From the NCBI GenBank assembly GCA_032718475.1, contig JAUCBJ010005248.1, forward strand, positions 1-22,449: DNA of 22,449 nucleotides, given 5' to 3'. The notes under the pieces are model-generated. The model was given only the letters and a program-made list of their open reading frames with translations. It had not been told where the DNA came from and searched no databases. This document shows positions 1-9,649 of the stretch, piece by piece. Both the position numbers and the translations under genes were made by a program. The stretch's first letter is position 1. Each line of letters opens with the position of its first letter. This stretch comes from Nemertoderma westbladi (lineage: Eukaryota; Xenacoelomorpha; Nemertodermatida; Nemertodermatidae).

Positions 1-46
1 CACCAGAGAGTAATTAACATCTTTATCTCGTGTGGTAATGGGCATT

Positions 47-256
47 TCATAGAAGAAGCGAAGCAAACAACCCATCTGCAAATAATTCTAGGAGATACCT
101 GACAGATTCCTTGTCAAACCTGTAGTGCTGATAAAATTCAACGTCATTGTAGAGATGGAAAGAGTTAAATCTGTCCAAAACCCGCCGCATTGTCTTTTCG
201 TATTGTCGTCGACGAGATTCATATAATATCAACTGACGAGCCGCCATCCTAATCAT
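47..256 (-). pseudogene. PIF/Harbinger transposase-like N-terminal fragment
   Basis: A 69-residue frame whose middle reads as the N-terminus of HARBI1/PIF-Harbinger nucleases: an Arg/Tyr-rich start, then a stretch with RFDKESVRYLLELF at about residues 47-60, like the 'yrf.kesi.yL.el' helix that precedes the DDE nuclease domain. A TGA follows almost at once, and the catalytic DDE part is not visible before the window edge. The frame is therefore either cut by a splice site or frameshift, or belongs to a decayed copy. On the same strand, about 440 bp upstream (667-805), lie repeats that look like the terminal repeat of such an element, which supports the assignment. I infer a decayed or partial Harbinger element whose remainder lies left of the window. 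An exapted HARBI1-like gene is the alternative. Confidence 0.45.
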
Positions 257-261
257 ATATA

Positions 262-600
262 AATGGATTTTCTTTATTATTTTTTTGTGTTATGGGGACG
301 AAATAATAGTTAGGACTTATGTGGTAATATAATATATAGAATAAATAGTAAGTAAATAGTAATTAAATAGTTAATAATAAATAATAAGAAATTTTAATTG
401 AAGTAAAATTGACACCTCCGAAAATAAAAAGTGTAAATAGTATAGAAACAATGTAGTAAAGTGTATAAAGTAAAATGTATACATGTAAAGTGGAAATAAT
501 GTGTATGTAAAGTGGTGTACATACAGTACATACAGTATGATAGGGTTCAATCAAAACAAATATGAAATATATTTGTAATCAATCGCAAGTAATAATATCC
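262..600. other. AT-rich stretch without recognised gene
   Basis: Very AT-rich DNA with scattered short repeats of taaagtg, gtata and aaatag type. The only open frame here is low complexity and has no motif. If the Harbinger reading is right, this is that element's 5' untranslated region. Confidence 0.5.
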
Positions 601-666
601 GACCAACAAAAGTAAATTCAGCAGTTAGTGTAGCTTTTAGGGATATCTAGAGGTCCCTAAGCAAAT

Positions 667-805
667 CACACTAACGTGTTAGTGGCACTTATAGTTAGTG
701 AGCTTGGTGGAACAGGCTAAGTGATAAGGGTGGCTCAGGTTAGTGGCACTAAGCAGTTAGCACTAACACTAAGCGGTTAGTGAGAGTTGGTGGAACCGGC
801 TGCTG
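667..805 (-). repeat. TIR-like repeat cluster (Harbinger-type end?)
   Basis: Two related units, 694-718 and 776-801, share GTTAGTGAG followed by TTGGTGGAAC and GGCT, with small indels. Around them sit several direct and inverted copies of gttagtg/cactaac, including the near-palindrome at 668-683. Read on the minus strand the outermost unit begins AGCCGGTTCCACCAAC, a style I associate with Harbinger terminal repeats, and it precedes the Harbinger-like frame at 256-47 in the right orientation. No 3-bp target-site duplication could be fixed and the opposite end is not in the window. Confidence 0.4.
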
Positions 806-1696
806 GGGTTTGAAATTATTCTAACATGTCAAGCATTATTGCTGTTTTTTATTGTTTCATTGTAAGAAGATTTATTCCTTAGTATATATCTTCAGATACT
901 GGATCAACATTTCAGCGCACGGAGATAAAATAACATTAGTTTGGAAAACTGATAGATAGCTAGATACTGATTTTTTCAATTTATAACATTTTAATTAAAA
1001 TAAATCAGACAATAAAAACCCGGACTAGCCTGTATAATGTAGCACAATCGTTAGCTGTCGTCAGTAGTGAGATAGTTGAAACTAACTGAGAAAGGGTGTC
1101 GCTCTCTCAGCCTTGAGCAATGTGAATAAAATGTATTTCGATGTCAATAACGACTGAGACCCCAGCAACCGCTGTTATAAACACTCAATATTCAGAACAT
1201 TTACCATTTACACCAAATTGGTCTCTATCGATGAATAATCCAATCCAATAAACCCAGTGACGTAGCACTGTTGCCATATCAACCGTTGTTAGGGGCAGTA
1301 ATCGCCATAACTAACACCAATCCAATTTAAGAATTATACGACTAATGTGACTCTACCCCCAGTATATCAAGGTTTTTAAAATTGGTTTCGAGTCAGAGTT
1401 ATCATGACAACCGTAGCTAAGTCCAATACGATCTCCATAGGCCCCCTATCAACTAGCGATATAAGCATTATACGACTATGATATCAAGATATATATCGAA
1501 GCTTAAGGTAAGGAAAGGCTTAAGGGAAGTCATAAGGCCCTAGTCGATTTTTGATGGATTTTACTATTTTTATAGAATTCTACACTTAGACATATATTCA
1601 ACTTTACCTTCACTGATCTTTTTGAGCGACTATTGCCCCGACCAGCCATTACAAGATATAGATTTCGCACCCAAGTACATAGATACAATACTTTAT
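806..1696. other. Intergenic, no gene recognised
   Basis: AT-rich DNA without a convincing coding frame. A stretch at 1030-1170 is less AT-rich and contains an AATAAA (1125-1130) followed by actgagacccc, reminiscent of a decayed LTR or a 3' end. No matching copy was found in the window, so no element is called. Confidence 0.4.
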
Positions 1697-1897
1697 GAAG
1701 AGTTTCGGATACGTAAGGGGAAGGCATGGGCAGCATTTAATAGTCTGTTCAGGATTTGAAAGTCCCATAGAATAAAATGGAACCTCAAGGTTCGATTATT
1801 TAGGGCGGGCACCAGTAGTACCAGTACTCTTATATGTTAGCCAATGCTTAGCTCTAACAGCAGTGGATACCGCTCTGGATGGCACTTTCACAAGAAT
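1697..1897 (+). pseudogene. Degraded RTE-type LINE fragment (C-terminal RT region)
   Basis: Frame +2 aligns with the C-terminal part of the LINE protein encoded at 10823-12949: an RIRKGKAWAAFN block, then KSHRIKWNLKVRLFRA, then LTAVDTALDGTFTR at the end. At least two in-frame stops (a TGA in the segment before KSHR and a TAG after LIC) and a small indel near 1810 show it is dead. It begins abruptly at the EEFRIRK segment and ends at about 1897, where similarity stops and Penelope-like sequence starts soon after. It is far more diverged from the two other copies in the window than they are from each other, so it is an older insertion of the same or a sister family, in the opposite orientation. 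Confidence 0.75.
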
Positions 1898-1904
1898 ATA
1901 ACGA

Positions 1905-2340
1905 TGCTATGACCCAACGCGAGATTACAGATGTTCAAGCCGCTAGGGGGCGTGCGTCAAGTAGTCATGAGGATGGGGTACCAGCAGTTGTTTCCCCCGA
2001 GTTCAGTGACCTGGTGGACCAGGCAGCTGCTGATGTTTCAATGCCAATTATCTGTAAGTTCGAGTACAGAGGTCGCGCAACCGATCTGCTTGTGTGAAGG
2101 TTGCATGGTCTCACACCAACGTCGTGCACACGGCTAATTCGGTTTGTTTTAACAACATCCAAACTGCGCCATCACTCCCATCTCTGAAACGCCGTGTCCC
2201 AAATGTTCTTGCATCTAACATCGTGTATTCATCCTCTTGTCCCTCTTGTTAAGGGGGAATGTGTTGGACACACTATCCAGCACATGTTTGAACGTGTTAG
2301 ACAGTACCAGGATGGGACTGCTAAGGATGGTAATGAATAA
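1905..2340 (+). pseudogene. Penelope-like GIY-YIG C-terminal fragment, copy 1
   Basis: Read with two or three frame changes, the sequence gives a CKFEYRGRATDLLV block (2050-2094), an LKRRVPNVLASNIVYS block (about 2185-2235), a CPSC pair, then ECVGHTIQHMFERVRQ (from about 2254). The order 'SN-VVY-xx-C-xx-C-YVG-T-xx-HL-xx-R' is that of the GIY-YIG endonuclease at the C-terminus of Penelope-like retroelements. Stops lie between the blocks and the reverse transcriptase part was not found. The fragment at 20470-20790 on the other strand is homologous over essentially the whole length, with matching blocks in the same order. A free-standing GIY-YIG gene relic is the alternative. The family call is from motif memory, not a search. 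Confidence 0.5.
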
Positions 2341-2344
2341 GGCA

Positions 2345-3010
2345 ATCATTGCCGGCACCCATTGTTGCCTGTTCTGCAAAAGCTTGAAATGTATTATATT
2401 CGCATGCGTAAACACATCGGCAGCCATGGTAATACGATTTATATGAAATGCTCAAGGTTTTAGGGGCGACACCCTCCTAAATATTGTTTAGTAGGGTCTA
2501 ATGAGTATTAAACCGATGAAACATTTTATGTGTATAAAAAATAATGGTTCACCAAAATCTAAGCATTTTGCTGCCGGACTAATGTTTCACTGCGGTAATA
2601 AAATTTTACCATTAGATCAGAATTCCTTATTTATTTTAAATACCAAACTAGCCGTGAATGCGCTGGTGCTTTATATAAAATGTTGTGTTCAGTGACAACT
2701 CGCTATAAAGGCTGCATAAAGGTTGCATGGACCTTATTGGACAACTTTACTTTAAAACCCTTGAAAAAATATTCCCCTTGTTGTAATTAAAATTAATGAT
2801 AGAAGTTAGTGAATGAAGTCCATGAGATGTGACCCCTAAAAGAAAGTGCTGCCCAGACCACAGTAACGAGACTGATAAAATCCGGTGTGGTGCAAAAGAA
2901 CTCCCATGAATTAATATATTGCAAGGTGAGCCAGAGAGAGCTCAAGATCAGGGATATTGTAGACCCCTGAACATGAACAGTGTTCCAGTTCATTGGCTTA
3001 TCCCTATTAA
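2345..3010. other. No recognised gene
   Basis: Contains two short open frames (2501-2695 on + and 2793-2993 on -) without motifs or recognisable similarity. I see no repeats beyond simple AT-rich runs. Confidence 0.4.
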
Positions 3011-3014
3011 ACCC

Positions 3015-3029
3015 GGGGGGGGGGGGGGG
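3015..3029 (+). repeat. 15-base poly-G run with adjoining palindrome
   Basis: An uninterrupted run of 15 G directly precedes tcaatatgaccc. Together GGGTCAATATGACCC forms a palindrome-like block similar in design to the GGTTATACC and GGTATACC blocks at the ends of the 13657-14562 element. A TTAA (3007-3010) sits just left of it. This may be one end of a related element, but no partner end was found. Confidence 0.6.
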
Positions 3030-3640
3030 TCAATATGACCCTCTCATAGTTTTTTTGTTTTAATTCTGAAACAAACGCAGTTGGGAATCTGAAATTTTAT
3101 AACTTTTCCTAAAAATCTATTGTCTTCCTAGTAATGAAAACCGTTTTCAAAAATATTGGGTAGTTTTCGAGTTATAGCACCATTTTTTAACCCTACTTTT
3201 GGCACTTTTTTTGAGACGTTTTTTGAAAATTACATTTCATTAAATATGAATTGTAACATCTCTATTTTTGATTTACACCTGTTTTTTGGTGTTAGCAATT
3301 GGATAGATATAAATTATTTAGAAATTTCAAACTTGTTTTTTTCAGCGGGTGCCAAATTTTGGTGCCAGCACCAAATTTTGAAATATGTCACGTTTGTAAA
3401 TTGATTGTTTGAAACTTGTTTTTTACGCAATTGGTTTTTTTTGGGGTTCTGGTTTCGATGGAATATATACGTGTAAAAGCTTTTGCGGAAAAAATAAGTC
3501 ATTTTGAGCAATGCGCTAAATACTCTAAAGGACTTATAAATTATGCAACTACGTGTCTGTCCAAACTCAGAGCTGAGATGACGAAATATACCAGCTGTTT
3601 CTTTGTGTGAAGGACTCTGTGTTAGTTGTTGACATATTTC
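3030..3640. other. T-rich noncoding stretch with an imperfect hairpin
   Basis: Plus-strand T-rich DNA with overlapping long open frames on both strands, none with a recognisable motif. A 13-bp inverted repeat (3353-3365 and 3368-3380, one mismatch) centres on TGGTGCCAGCACCA. The composition resembles the noncoding interior of fold-back elements, and the G-capped block at 3015 may be its left end. Confidence 0.4.
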
Positions 3641-3642
3641 AG

Positions 3643-3721
3643 CCAATCAGAGCGATCTTCCTTTACCTGTGCTCTGTAGCCTATATAAATTGACGCAATG
3701 CGGCAAATTTCTCAGAATTCA
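3643..3721 (+). promoter_or_regulatory. Core promoter with CCAAT and TATA boxes
   Basis: AGCCAATCAGAGCG (CCAAT at 3643-3647) stands about 35 bp before CTATATAAAT (TATA box 3682-3689). A TCAGA at 3712-3716 with its A at 3714, or TCATTC at 3719-3724, gives a plausible initiator 32-39 bp downstream. An octamer ATGCAAAT lies at 3789-3796. This arrangement is typical of histone-type and retroelement promoters in animals. No coding frame starts soon after it. The next long frame on this strand is the Gag-like one at 5928, so it may be an LTR promoter or an orphan. Confidence 0.55.
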
Positions 3722-3826
3722 TTCATTCTGATTTTCTGGCTGTTCTGACTTCGCCCGAAAACATCAGTGGCCTGAAAGAGTCATAAGAATGCAAATATAT
3801 TAACAAACTAATTCATTCATTCTGAT
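3716..3826 (+). repeat. 17-bp direct repeat
   Basis: AATTCATTCATTCTGAT occurs at 3716-3732, overlapping the predicted transcription start, and again at 3810-3826, exactly 94 bp later. Confidence 0.7.
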
Positions 3827-5927
3827 CTGATACTGCAACACTGCTGTTGCGCCGCTAACATCGTTTTTTACTGTTTTATACTTTTATTAGCTGTTGTTAT
3901 ACATTGATGGATGTTGTATTTGGAGAATACTGATGAATAGTCGTTAAATCCCCCTTAACTTTCTTAATTACTGAGGTAAGCAGAAGGGTGTATCAGTAGC
4001 AATTGTGGCTCAATTGATAGTGGTCTGTATGAATTCAATGCTATTTCATAACCACAATGTATGTGAGTCGCAATCCTCCTTATATATATGACTAAAATCG
4101 GTGACAGTCGGCTAATCAGTGTGTGTTAGTGTGAATATTAGTGCAGAAATTGAGTGTGCAGGTTAATAAAGCATTCTTAAAGAATGCGCCATTCGCGTTA
4201 TCTCATTGCCACTAGTTGTAATTAGTGTCAGTCATAACTCTGCATGATACTTAAAGCGCCACGCCCCAAAGGAACTGTTAATATTTCCCTGAAAGTAAAT
4301 ATAGTTGTCGGAGATTATATAGTAGTGATCAATCGAATAATACAAAGTAGCCTACTCCTCTCTCTACAATAGAATCCTGTCTCCCACATCCGTGTGTCAT
4401 ACGCTACGCTAGACTGGCTTCAGCTGATGTCAATTAGTATGGGCGATTATCAACTCCTAAGACACTTAAATTAGCAGGTTACACTGTTAAAGGTCTAAAA
4501 GCGCGAACATTAATAGATTTCTTTTCTTTTTATTTCTCAGTAGGCAATAAACCCAACCGTACTGGTCGGACGGTAACCTGTAGGCTCAGTGGTAACATTC
4601 CGGTACCATATAGCAGTATTACTTCGATTGTGAAACATTATATATCGTAGGCTGTTAGAGAGGATTAGGGATTGATCAACCCTTATTCCTTGTATGGTTT
4701 ACTTATTTCTGTTGGCTTTATTTATCTGTAAGTGTAGTATTGAGAAGAAGGCGTATAAACCTGCTCGGATTGTAAAAGTAACTTATAGGCTGAATTGTTG
4801 TCTGATTATTGTTAGGTCTGAAGTGGATTACAGTGTGTGTAGGTTATTCGTCCAATAACGTGCTAGTTAGGCAGTGGAGGCTTCCAAAGTTGTAAGGTAA
4901 ATCCCCCACGAAAGAATAAGTCGTACTACGTAGTCTAGAACACTTACTAACTAACTATTTTGGAGACTGCATAGTCCATATACTGTAATTTATTTTAGGC
5001 TTGGCGGTAGTCAGTCAGCATTTTGGTCTGTGTTTTAATACTCTGGTTTGAATAGTCTGTATGGGTAGCGTGATATTTATTATTCAGAGTTTATGCAAGT
5101 AATTTACAACATTAATATCCCCAAGTTTATTCCTTACAGTAATTCTGTTTGTTATGTATACCGTAATAGTTAAATTAACCCCGGTACTACTTTCACAATT
5201 CCGTAAAGAACCAGAAATTCTAAATTCTTGTTAGTCTGGTTTGTAAAATTCTTGTAAAATTACCTTAAAAATTGTATGTGTAACTTTGTTTATTGTTTGC
5301 TTAGAAATTGTGAAATCTCAATCTGTTATACGTAAGTAATCAGTAGTGATAAGTAACTTAGTTAAGTAGATCTATCAGTATTTAGTGTCTAACAAGTAGC
5401 ACTCCACTGAGAGCGTCAAACCTCTGTTTAGTGACTTCGTACTCAGAAATAATAACATTTATTTCAATAATTGACAAAACCCATTACGGGTACATGTATA
5501 TTTATAAATTTAACTCAATCAGATTTATAAATTAGTAGGCCTGTTAGACATAAATTAGGTCTTAATATCAGTTGAACCTATTGCTTAATATCAGCAATAG
5601 AGTAAAGGGAAATAATTCCTAAAATCGGATATAATCAGTTATTATTTAATTTTTGATAATATCGGTGACTACAGTAAGTTTATTATATATTTATATAACT
5701 TAGGCTAAACTCATATACCGGTATTCATTGATTAATATCAGTTTGTATCTGTATTAATACTGCTATATATACTACAGATTGTATACTGGTATTATAACAC
5801 TCGTTATCTACCCACGTTACATTGAGTAACAATATTTGGTAACTATAAGACTGACCGTTGATACTGATTCACCTTAGACTTACTTTAACTGTTGTTATAG
5901 TAATAGGCATTCAACTGTGATATAATT
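3827..5927 (+). other. AT-rich leader or intergenic region upstream of Gag-like frame
   Basis: About 2.1 kb with no coding frame. It holds a TATA-like run (4080-4089), an AATAAA (4165-4170) and, directly abutting it, an exact inverted repeat GCATTCTT-A-AAGAATGC (4171-4187). TATA followed by a polyadenylation signal within 90 bp is the arrangement of an LTR, but I could not find a second copy of this stretch on the 3' side of the Gag-like frame, so no LTR is claimed. Confidence 0.35.
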
Positions 5928-7687
5928 ATGTCTGATCCAAAACAGATACTGTCAGATAGCCTCTTGGAACAGACAATCTGTGACCCAGATGAAAGTGTAG
6001 AAAGGACCCGACCGAGGTCTAAGTCCCCACCTAATGTAAGAAAGGCCATCCCTACAGTAGTTGTGTCGGACCCTAGGTTAGTAGAGCACCATAGGTCTAT
6101 TATAGGCACTAGGGCTCAAATTAAGCGAGACCAAGCGACGGCTGCAAAACAGCAGCGGCACACTAACCGGGTTACCTCTAAATAACCCAGTGACCCTAGT
6201 TCCAGCACCAAAGAGTTAATGTCCGAGACCGGATCAAGGATAGAAGAAGTGGTTTACTCTGACCCACTCCTGATTCTTCCTGGGGTAGTGCTCACCCGAG
6301 TTCTTCTAGCCATAGAAGAACATCAAGCAGACTGGACAAGGAATAAGCGGTCAACCAGGGATATTTACGCCGGATACCCGCTCAAGGAATTAAGGTCTAT
6401 TGTGGAAACTCAATGGAACTTTCCCGGACCTGGACTACCTACCGTTTAACTTCTCAGAAGCTGCCTGGGAAGACCTACATCAGATGGGTGTAGTTCGAGA
6501 TACCCGAGATCCTGCTGTATGGAAGAGGTCGGCAGCTGGATATGTCCAGGGATTCGTCAACTCCTTAGGATGACTAGAAACGCAGTTATTCCGAGGGCAA
6601 CTGGGACCACTCAAGCAAGAAGAACTGCTATATAAAGTAAGAGAACGGATACTAAGGATTAGATTAATCCTGTCAGCATTCAAAGAAGCCTCGAAGAGAA
6701 GTCAAGATACATCACTACAAGTGTCAGTAAAGACTTGGTTCCAACGTGTGAATGATAAAGTCCTTTGAACAACCAAGTGGAAGGCTCAGTTGGCAGAACA
6801 ACTAGTCTACGGAGAATCCACAGACGTAGTCTTTTCTCATGGGGAAAGCGAGGCGGTATCTGAAAAACCTAGGAAGAAAGATGCTATTGACATCTATTTA
6901 TCTGATTACCAACGATTCATAGGTGACAAAGAGCTAAGGAGACATCTAGCGGGACTTCACCCCAACAGTGAGGCACCCAACTTAACCGTAGACTCATTGG
7001 ATGCCCAGATGCAAGTGGCTGAGCAAGCTAAAATAGATGAAGACATTCTCATCGCTTTAGAGAAAGGAGGAACAAGTAAAGAAAGGATTAATAGAAGATA
7101 GGAAAAAGGCTGCCGCCGCTGAGGCTGAACTTAAAGCTGCAGCGGCGGAAGTTGAACGGAAAGCAGCAGTGGCAGATGCCGAACTTAAAGCTGCAGCGGC
7201 AGCGGCAGAAGTCGAACTTAAAGCTGCCACAGCAGAAGTTGAAAGAAAGGCAGCTGAAGCAAAAGCGCAACTAGAGTTAGAGACTTATTCAAGTGAGACA
7301 AGATTTCTTAAGTAAACAAAGGGCAGTGACTCAGACGCATTGCCTAAGTCGATCTACCCCTAAAAGACATGGATTTAATACCTCTTCGGATGAAGGTACT
7401 ACCACTGAATCCGAGTGTAGAAGTAACAAATCCCATTCAAATGGACGTAGAAGTGCTCCCGCACCTATGGTTGAGTGGATGGAGGAAAGGTGGCAGACCA
7501 AACCAAAGCTTGATCCACGGAGCAAGTCAGGGATTTGGAAGGGACTGTCAAATTATTAAAGGGAACAGTCGGGGACAGTAAAATAGAGTTGCAAGAAGTG
7601 CAGCAACACATCGCTCTCGAGCGCGATAAATTAGCAAATATGCAAATGGGTATACCACTGCCCCCTTGTAATGGTGTATCAGCCTTT
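5928..7687 (+). pseudogene. Gag-like retroelement frame, broken
   Basis: Successive reading frames join into one coherent protein-like sequence of nearly 600 codons. Frame 0 runs from the ATG at 5928 through one TAA (6183) to about 6435. Frame 1 runs to about 7065 with TGA codons where Trp would fit (near 6570 and 6766). Frame 2 carries a coiled-coil block (7097-7314). Frame 0 then runs 7293 to about 7535, and another frame to the TAG at 7687. The middle is basic and polar, then comes an Ala/Glu/Lys heptad-like stretch with repeated AELKAA and VERKAA, then Arg/Ser-rich NGRRSAPAP and WMEERW, then a second amphipathic block with ELQEVQQHIALERDKLA. No zinc knuckle, protease or RT follows. The long charged coiled coil suits Gag of BEL/Pao-type LTR elements. 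The family is inferred and other fast-evolving Gag-like genes are possible. It reads as a 3'-deleted, dead copy. Confidence 0.5.
7127..7228 (+). repeat. Short in-frame coding repeats (Ala/Glu/Lys)
   Basis: GAACTTAAAGCTGC recurs at 7127-7140, 7181-7194 and 7214-7227, the first two continuing into agcggc. The repeats encode the ELKAA units of the coiled coil and sit 54 and 33 bp apart, both multiples of three, so they expanded or contracted while the frame was under coding constraint. Confidence 0.75.
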
Positions 7688-7849
7688 TAGGCCATGAAGT
7701 ACCTCATGCACAAGGTGTGGAGCCTACATGCATCTCTACTGCTAGTGAAGTAGAAACTCCTATAACTCAGTAGAAACTCAGATAGCTAGGATGGTGGCTC
7801 GTCAAGCTGTCAACACAAATCCCATTCAAACCGACGTAGAAGAGCGCCC
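7426..7849 (+). repeat. 35-bp imperfect direct repeat
   Basis: The 35 bases at 7426-7460 recur at 7815-7849 with four differences, starting with ACAAATCCCATTCAAA. The first copy encodes the KSHSNGRRSAP segment of the Gag-like frame. The second, in a frame of its own, reads KSHSNRRRRAP and continues to a Pro-rich end and a TGA. It points to an internal duplication of about 390 bp or to two exchanged pieces of the element. Confidence 0.7.
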
Positions 7850-8870
7850 CTAGGACATAAGTTACCTAACTTGCCCCCTCCCCAGTGAGAAGGGAATTAG
7901 CCAGCGCAAATTAGGGGGAGGCAATAAATTTCCAAATTATTATGTGGAGGATATTCGATTCGGCCTTACATACATTCGTTGACCATCATAAAATAATTAT
8001 ATTAGCTTATAACCCTACAACGTAATCTATAAATTAGATTAGTAACAACCATTAACCAAACCAATTTTTTATCTAATGTTTGATTAAACGTAACACATAA
8101 GTAACACATAAAGCCGCATAAAGTTCTCAGTGGAAATTATTTAGAAACAAGATTATTCATTTGTTGACCTCTATCTCTCTCTCTCTAGTAATTGCTGTGG
8201 GTAATATATAGCCGTGAATGATTCATTTATTATTCGGATTTCCATGGAGCCTCAATTTCATATCCAATATTATATATTTTCGTAATTTTAAAATCATTTT
8301 TTTTCCATTTTATAAATGTGTCACACTTTTATTACTGCAAAATGTTTTTCTTTTTAATTTTCGTTTAGGTACTATTTATTACTGCTTGTTTAACTCACAT
8401 TACGGTCTCCTCTGTTGTGTAGATTTTTTCTTCCCTCTCTGCTTCCTTGAGAAAGTTACGAACATCACTCTCAGTGACTGGAATGGAAGATGTTAGAACT
8501 AATAATTGGAGTGTTAAGAATATTAAAATCTAGAGAATATGTTTCACAGTCTGTTGTCAGACCTAATATTTCATAAAGTTGTATTTTCAAAATTTCGAAA
8601 ATAATTTGATTGTAAGCGGACGAAGTTTACCTATATTATATTAGCCTTTTACCTTTACGTTTATCGTTTACATTTACGTTAGCCCTACCTATTAAAATAA
8701 GTTAATTTTTAGGAAGTAGACGATCCAACAGTAAAATTTAGCCACGGTCTCAAAATCTTATCTTCCTGTGTTCCTAAGGGGACATTTGAAATAAAAAATT
8801 ATAACACAAACGGGTAGTTGTTACGGGATTCAACCCTGAGAGCACTTCAATACTCAAAAACCAATATGTC
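7688..8870. other. Region after Gag-like frame, no gene
   Basis: From 7688 to about 7930 the sequence still resembles broken element coding DNA and ends in a purine block ttagggggaggc (7910-7921) that could be a polypurine tract. Beyond it the DNA is AT-rich with a short (TC)n run at 8174-8186 and duplicated gtaacacataa near 8090-8110. The open frame at 8218-8496 is low-complexity Phe/Leu-rich and is not credible. Confidence 0.4.
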
Positions 8871-8917
8871 ACCTTAAACAGTTGATAGCCAAAAATGGGA
8901 AACAATTAACACCCCAG

Positions 8918-8947
8918 TTTGTCAGCTAGAAAGGTCAAGCTGACAAA
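8918..8947. repeat. Perfect 10-bp stem hairpin
   Basis: TTTGTCAGCT (8918-8927) and AGCTGACAAA (8938-8947) are exact reverse complements around a 10-base loop. No function can be assigned. Confidence 0.7.
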
Positions 8948-9233
8948 TAGAAAGCCTTGCATGTGGAACCCAATTAGAATCACATGACTGCGCTACCAGT
9001 TATTACAGTATACCATTGTATTCACTATTATATTATTGGTTGAATGTACATGGGGAAGCATTAGGCCACTCCATATTGTATTGCGGTTAGATACCTATAA
9101 GGGGCAACATTCCAATGTTATGTTACCATGACTAGGTGAGAAGGAGTCATCCTATTAGCTAAGAATAAATAAACCCATTAATCTGCCACCCCATAACCAA
9201 AGTTATTGGCAAGCTGAACCAATAGGAAAATAC

Positions 9234-9260
9234 CTATCCTGACCTGTTTGGTCAGGATAG
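9234..9260. repeat. Perfect 11-bp stem hairpin
   Basis: CTATCCTGACC (9234-9244) and GGTCAGGATAG (9250-9260) are exact reverse complements around the loop tgttt. A perfect stem with a tight loop in otherwise featureless DNA is either a small fold-back remnant or chance. Confidence 0.75.
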
Positions 9261-9517
9261 ACTAATCACCATCCTTCTCTCTAGGTAGGATAATACCGAG
9301 TGTTACTGTGAAATATAGTTCAGTGTTGCAATGTCTTCTATTGAGATAGCGCATTAGTTTTTTCGGTGTAGGATTTGCAAGGATGCACTTTGGTGTAACC
9401 GTATGTAGGTACCACTATAGACCTAGAGAGTTCGTTGTGCATCACATATGGCTCAGACCTTGAGCTATTACTGGTTATTGTTTATAATATATATATTAGT
9501 TTAACGCGGTTAGTACT

Positions 9518-9643
9518 GTAGTAGGAGACGTAGTGCGATAGAGGATGGGGAGGGGGGAATTTAATGGTTTGTAGTAGACATAGTGATAGAGGGTAAGGGG
9601 TGGGGGTTATTAACAGTTAGTAGTATAGGGGGGGGGGGGGGGG
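9518..9643 (+). repeat. Imperfect ~50-bp tandem repeats ending in 16-base poly-G
   Basis: Three related units begin with gtagta at about 9518, 9571 and 9619. The first two share a gtagta..ga(c)..tagtg..atagag opening followed by a G-rich block and an AT-rich segment. The third runs into an uninterrupted run of 16 G (9628-9643). It looks like a decayed G/T-rich minisatellite. Confidence 0.5.
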
Positions 9644-9649
9644 TGTTTT

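Noticed and set aside
2251-2290. Polypurine tract AAGGGGGAA followed by TGTTGGAC, resembling the start of a Copia 3' LTR
   Set aside because: The same stretch recurs at 20530-20490 on the minus strand as part of a protein-level alignment (CPSC, VGHT-QH), so it is coding sequence of the GIY-YIG-like fragment.
3156-3646. Overlapping frames on both strands (82 and 110 residues)
   Set aside because: They arise from T-rich low-complexity DNA and an inverted repeat, and neither shows a motif.
7088-7270. Cys/Phe-rich minus-strand frame
   Set aside because: It is the antisense shadow of the Ala/Glu/Lys coiled-coil repeats.
3830-8000. A complete LTR retrotransposon around the Gag-like frame (TATA plus AATAAA upstream, purine tract at 7910)
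   Set aside because: No repeated LTR pair could be matched between the two sides, and protease, RT and integrase are absent.
8218-8496. 92-residue open frame on the plus strand
   Set aside because: Phe/Leu-rich translation of AT-rich DNA with no motif or coding context.
8820-9000. tRNA-like A-box (TGGTAGCGCAG) and B-box-like sequence on the minus strand, suggesting a tRNA gene or tRNA-derived SINE
   Set aside because: The boxes are about 160 bp apart, no cloverleaf can be drawn and no tail or duplication is seen.
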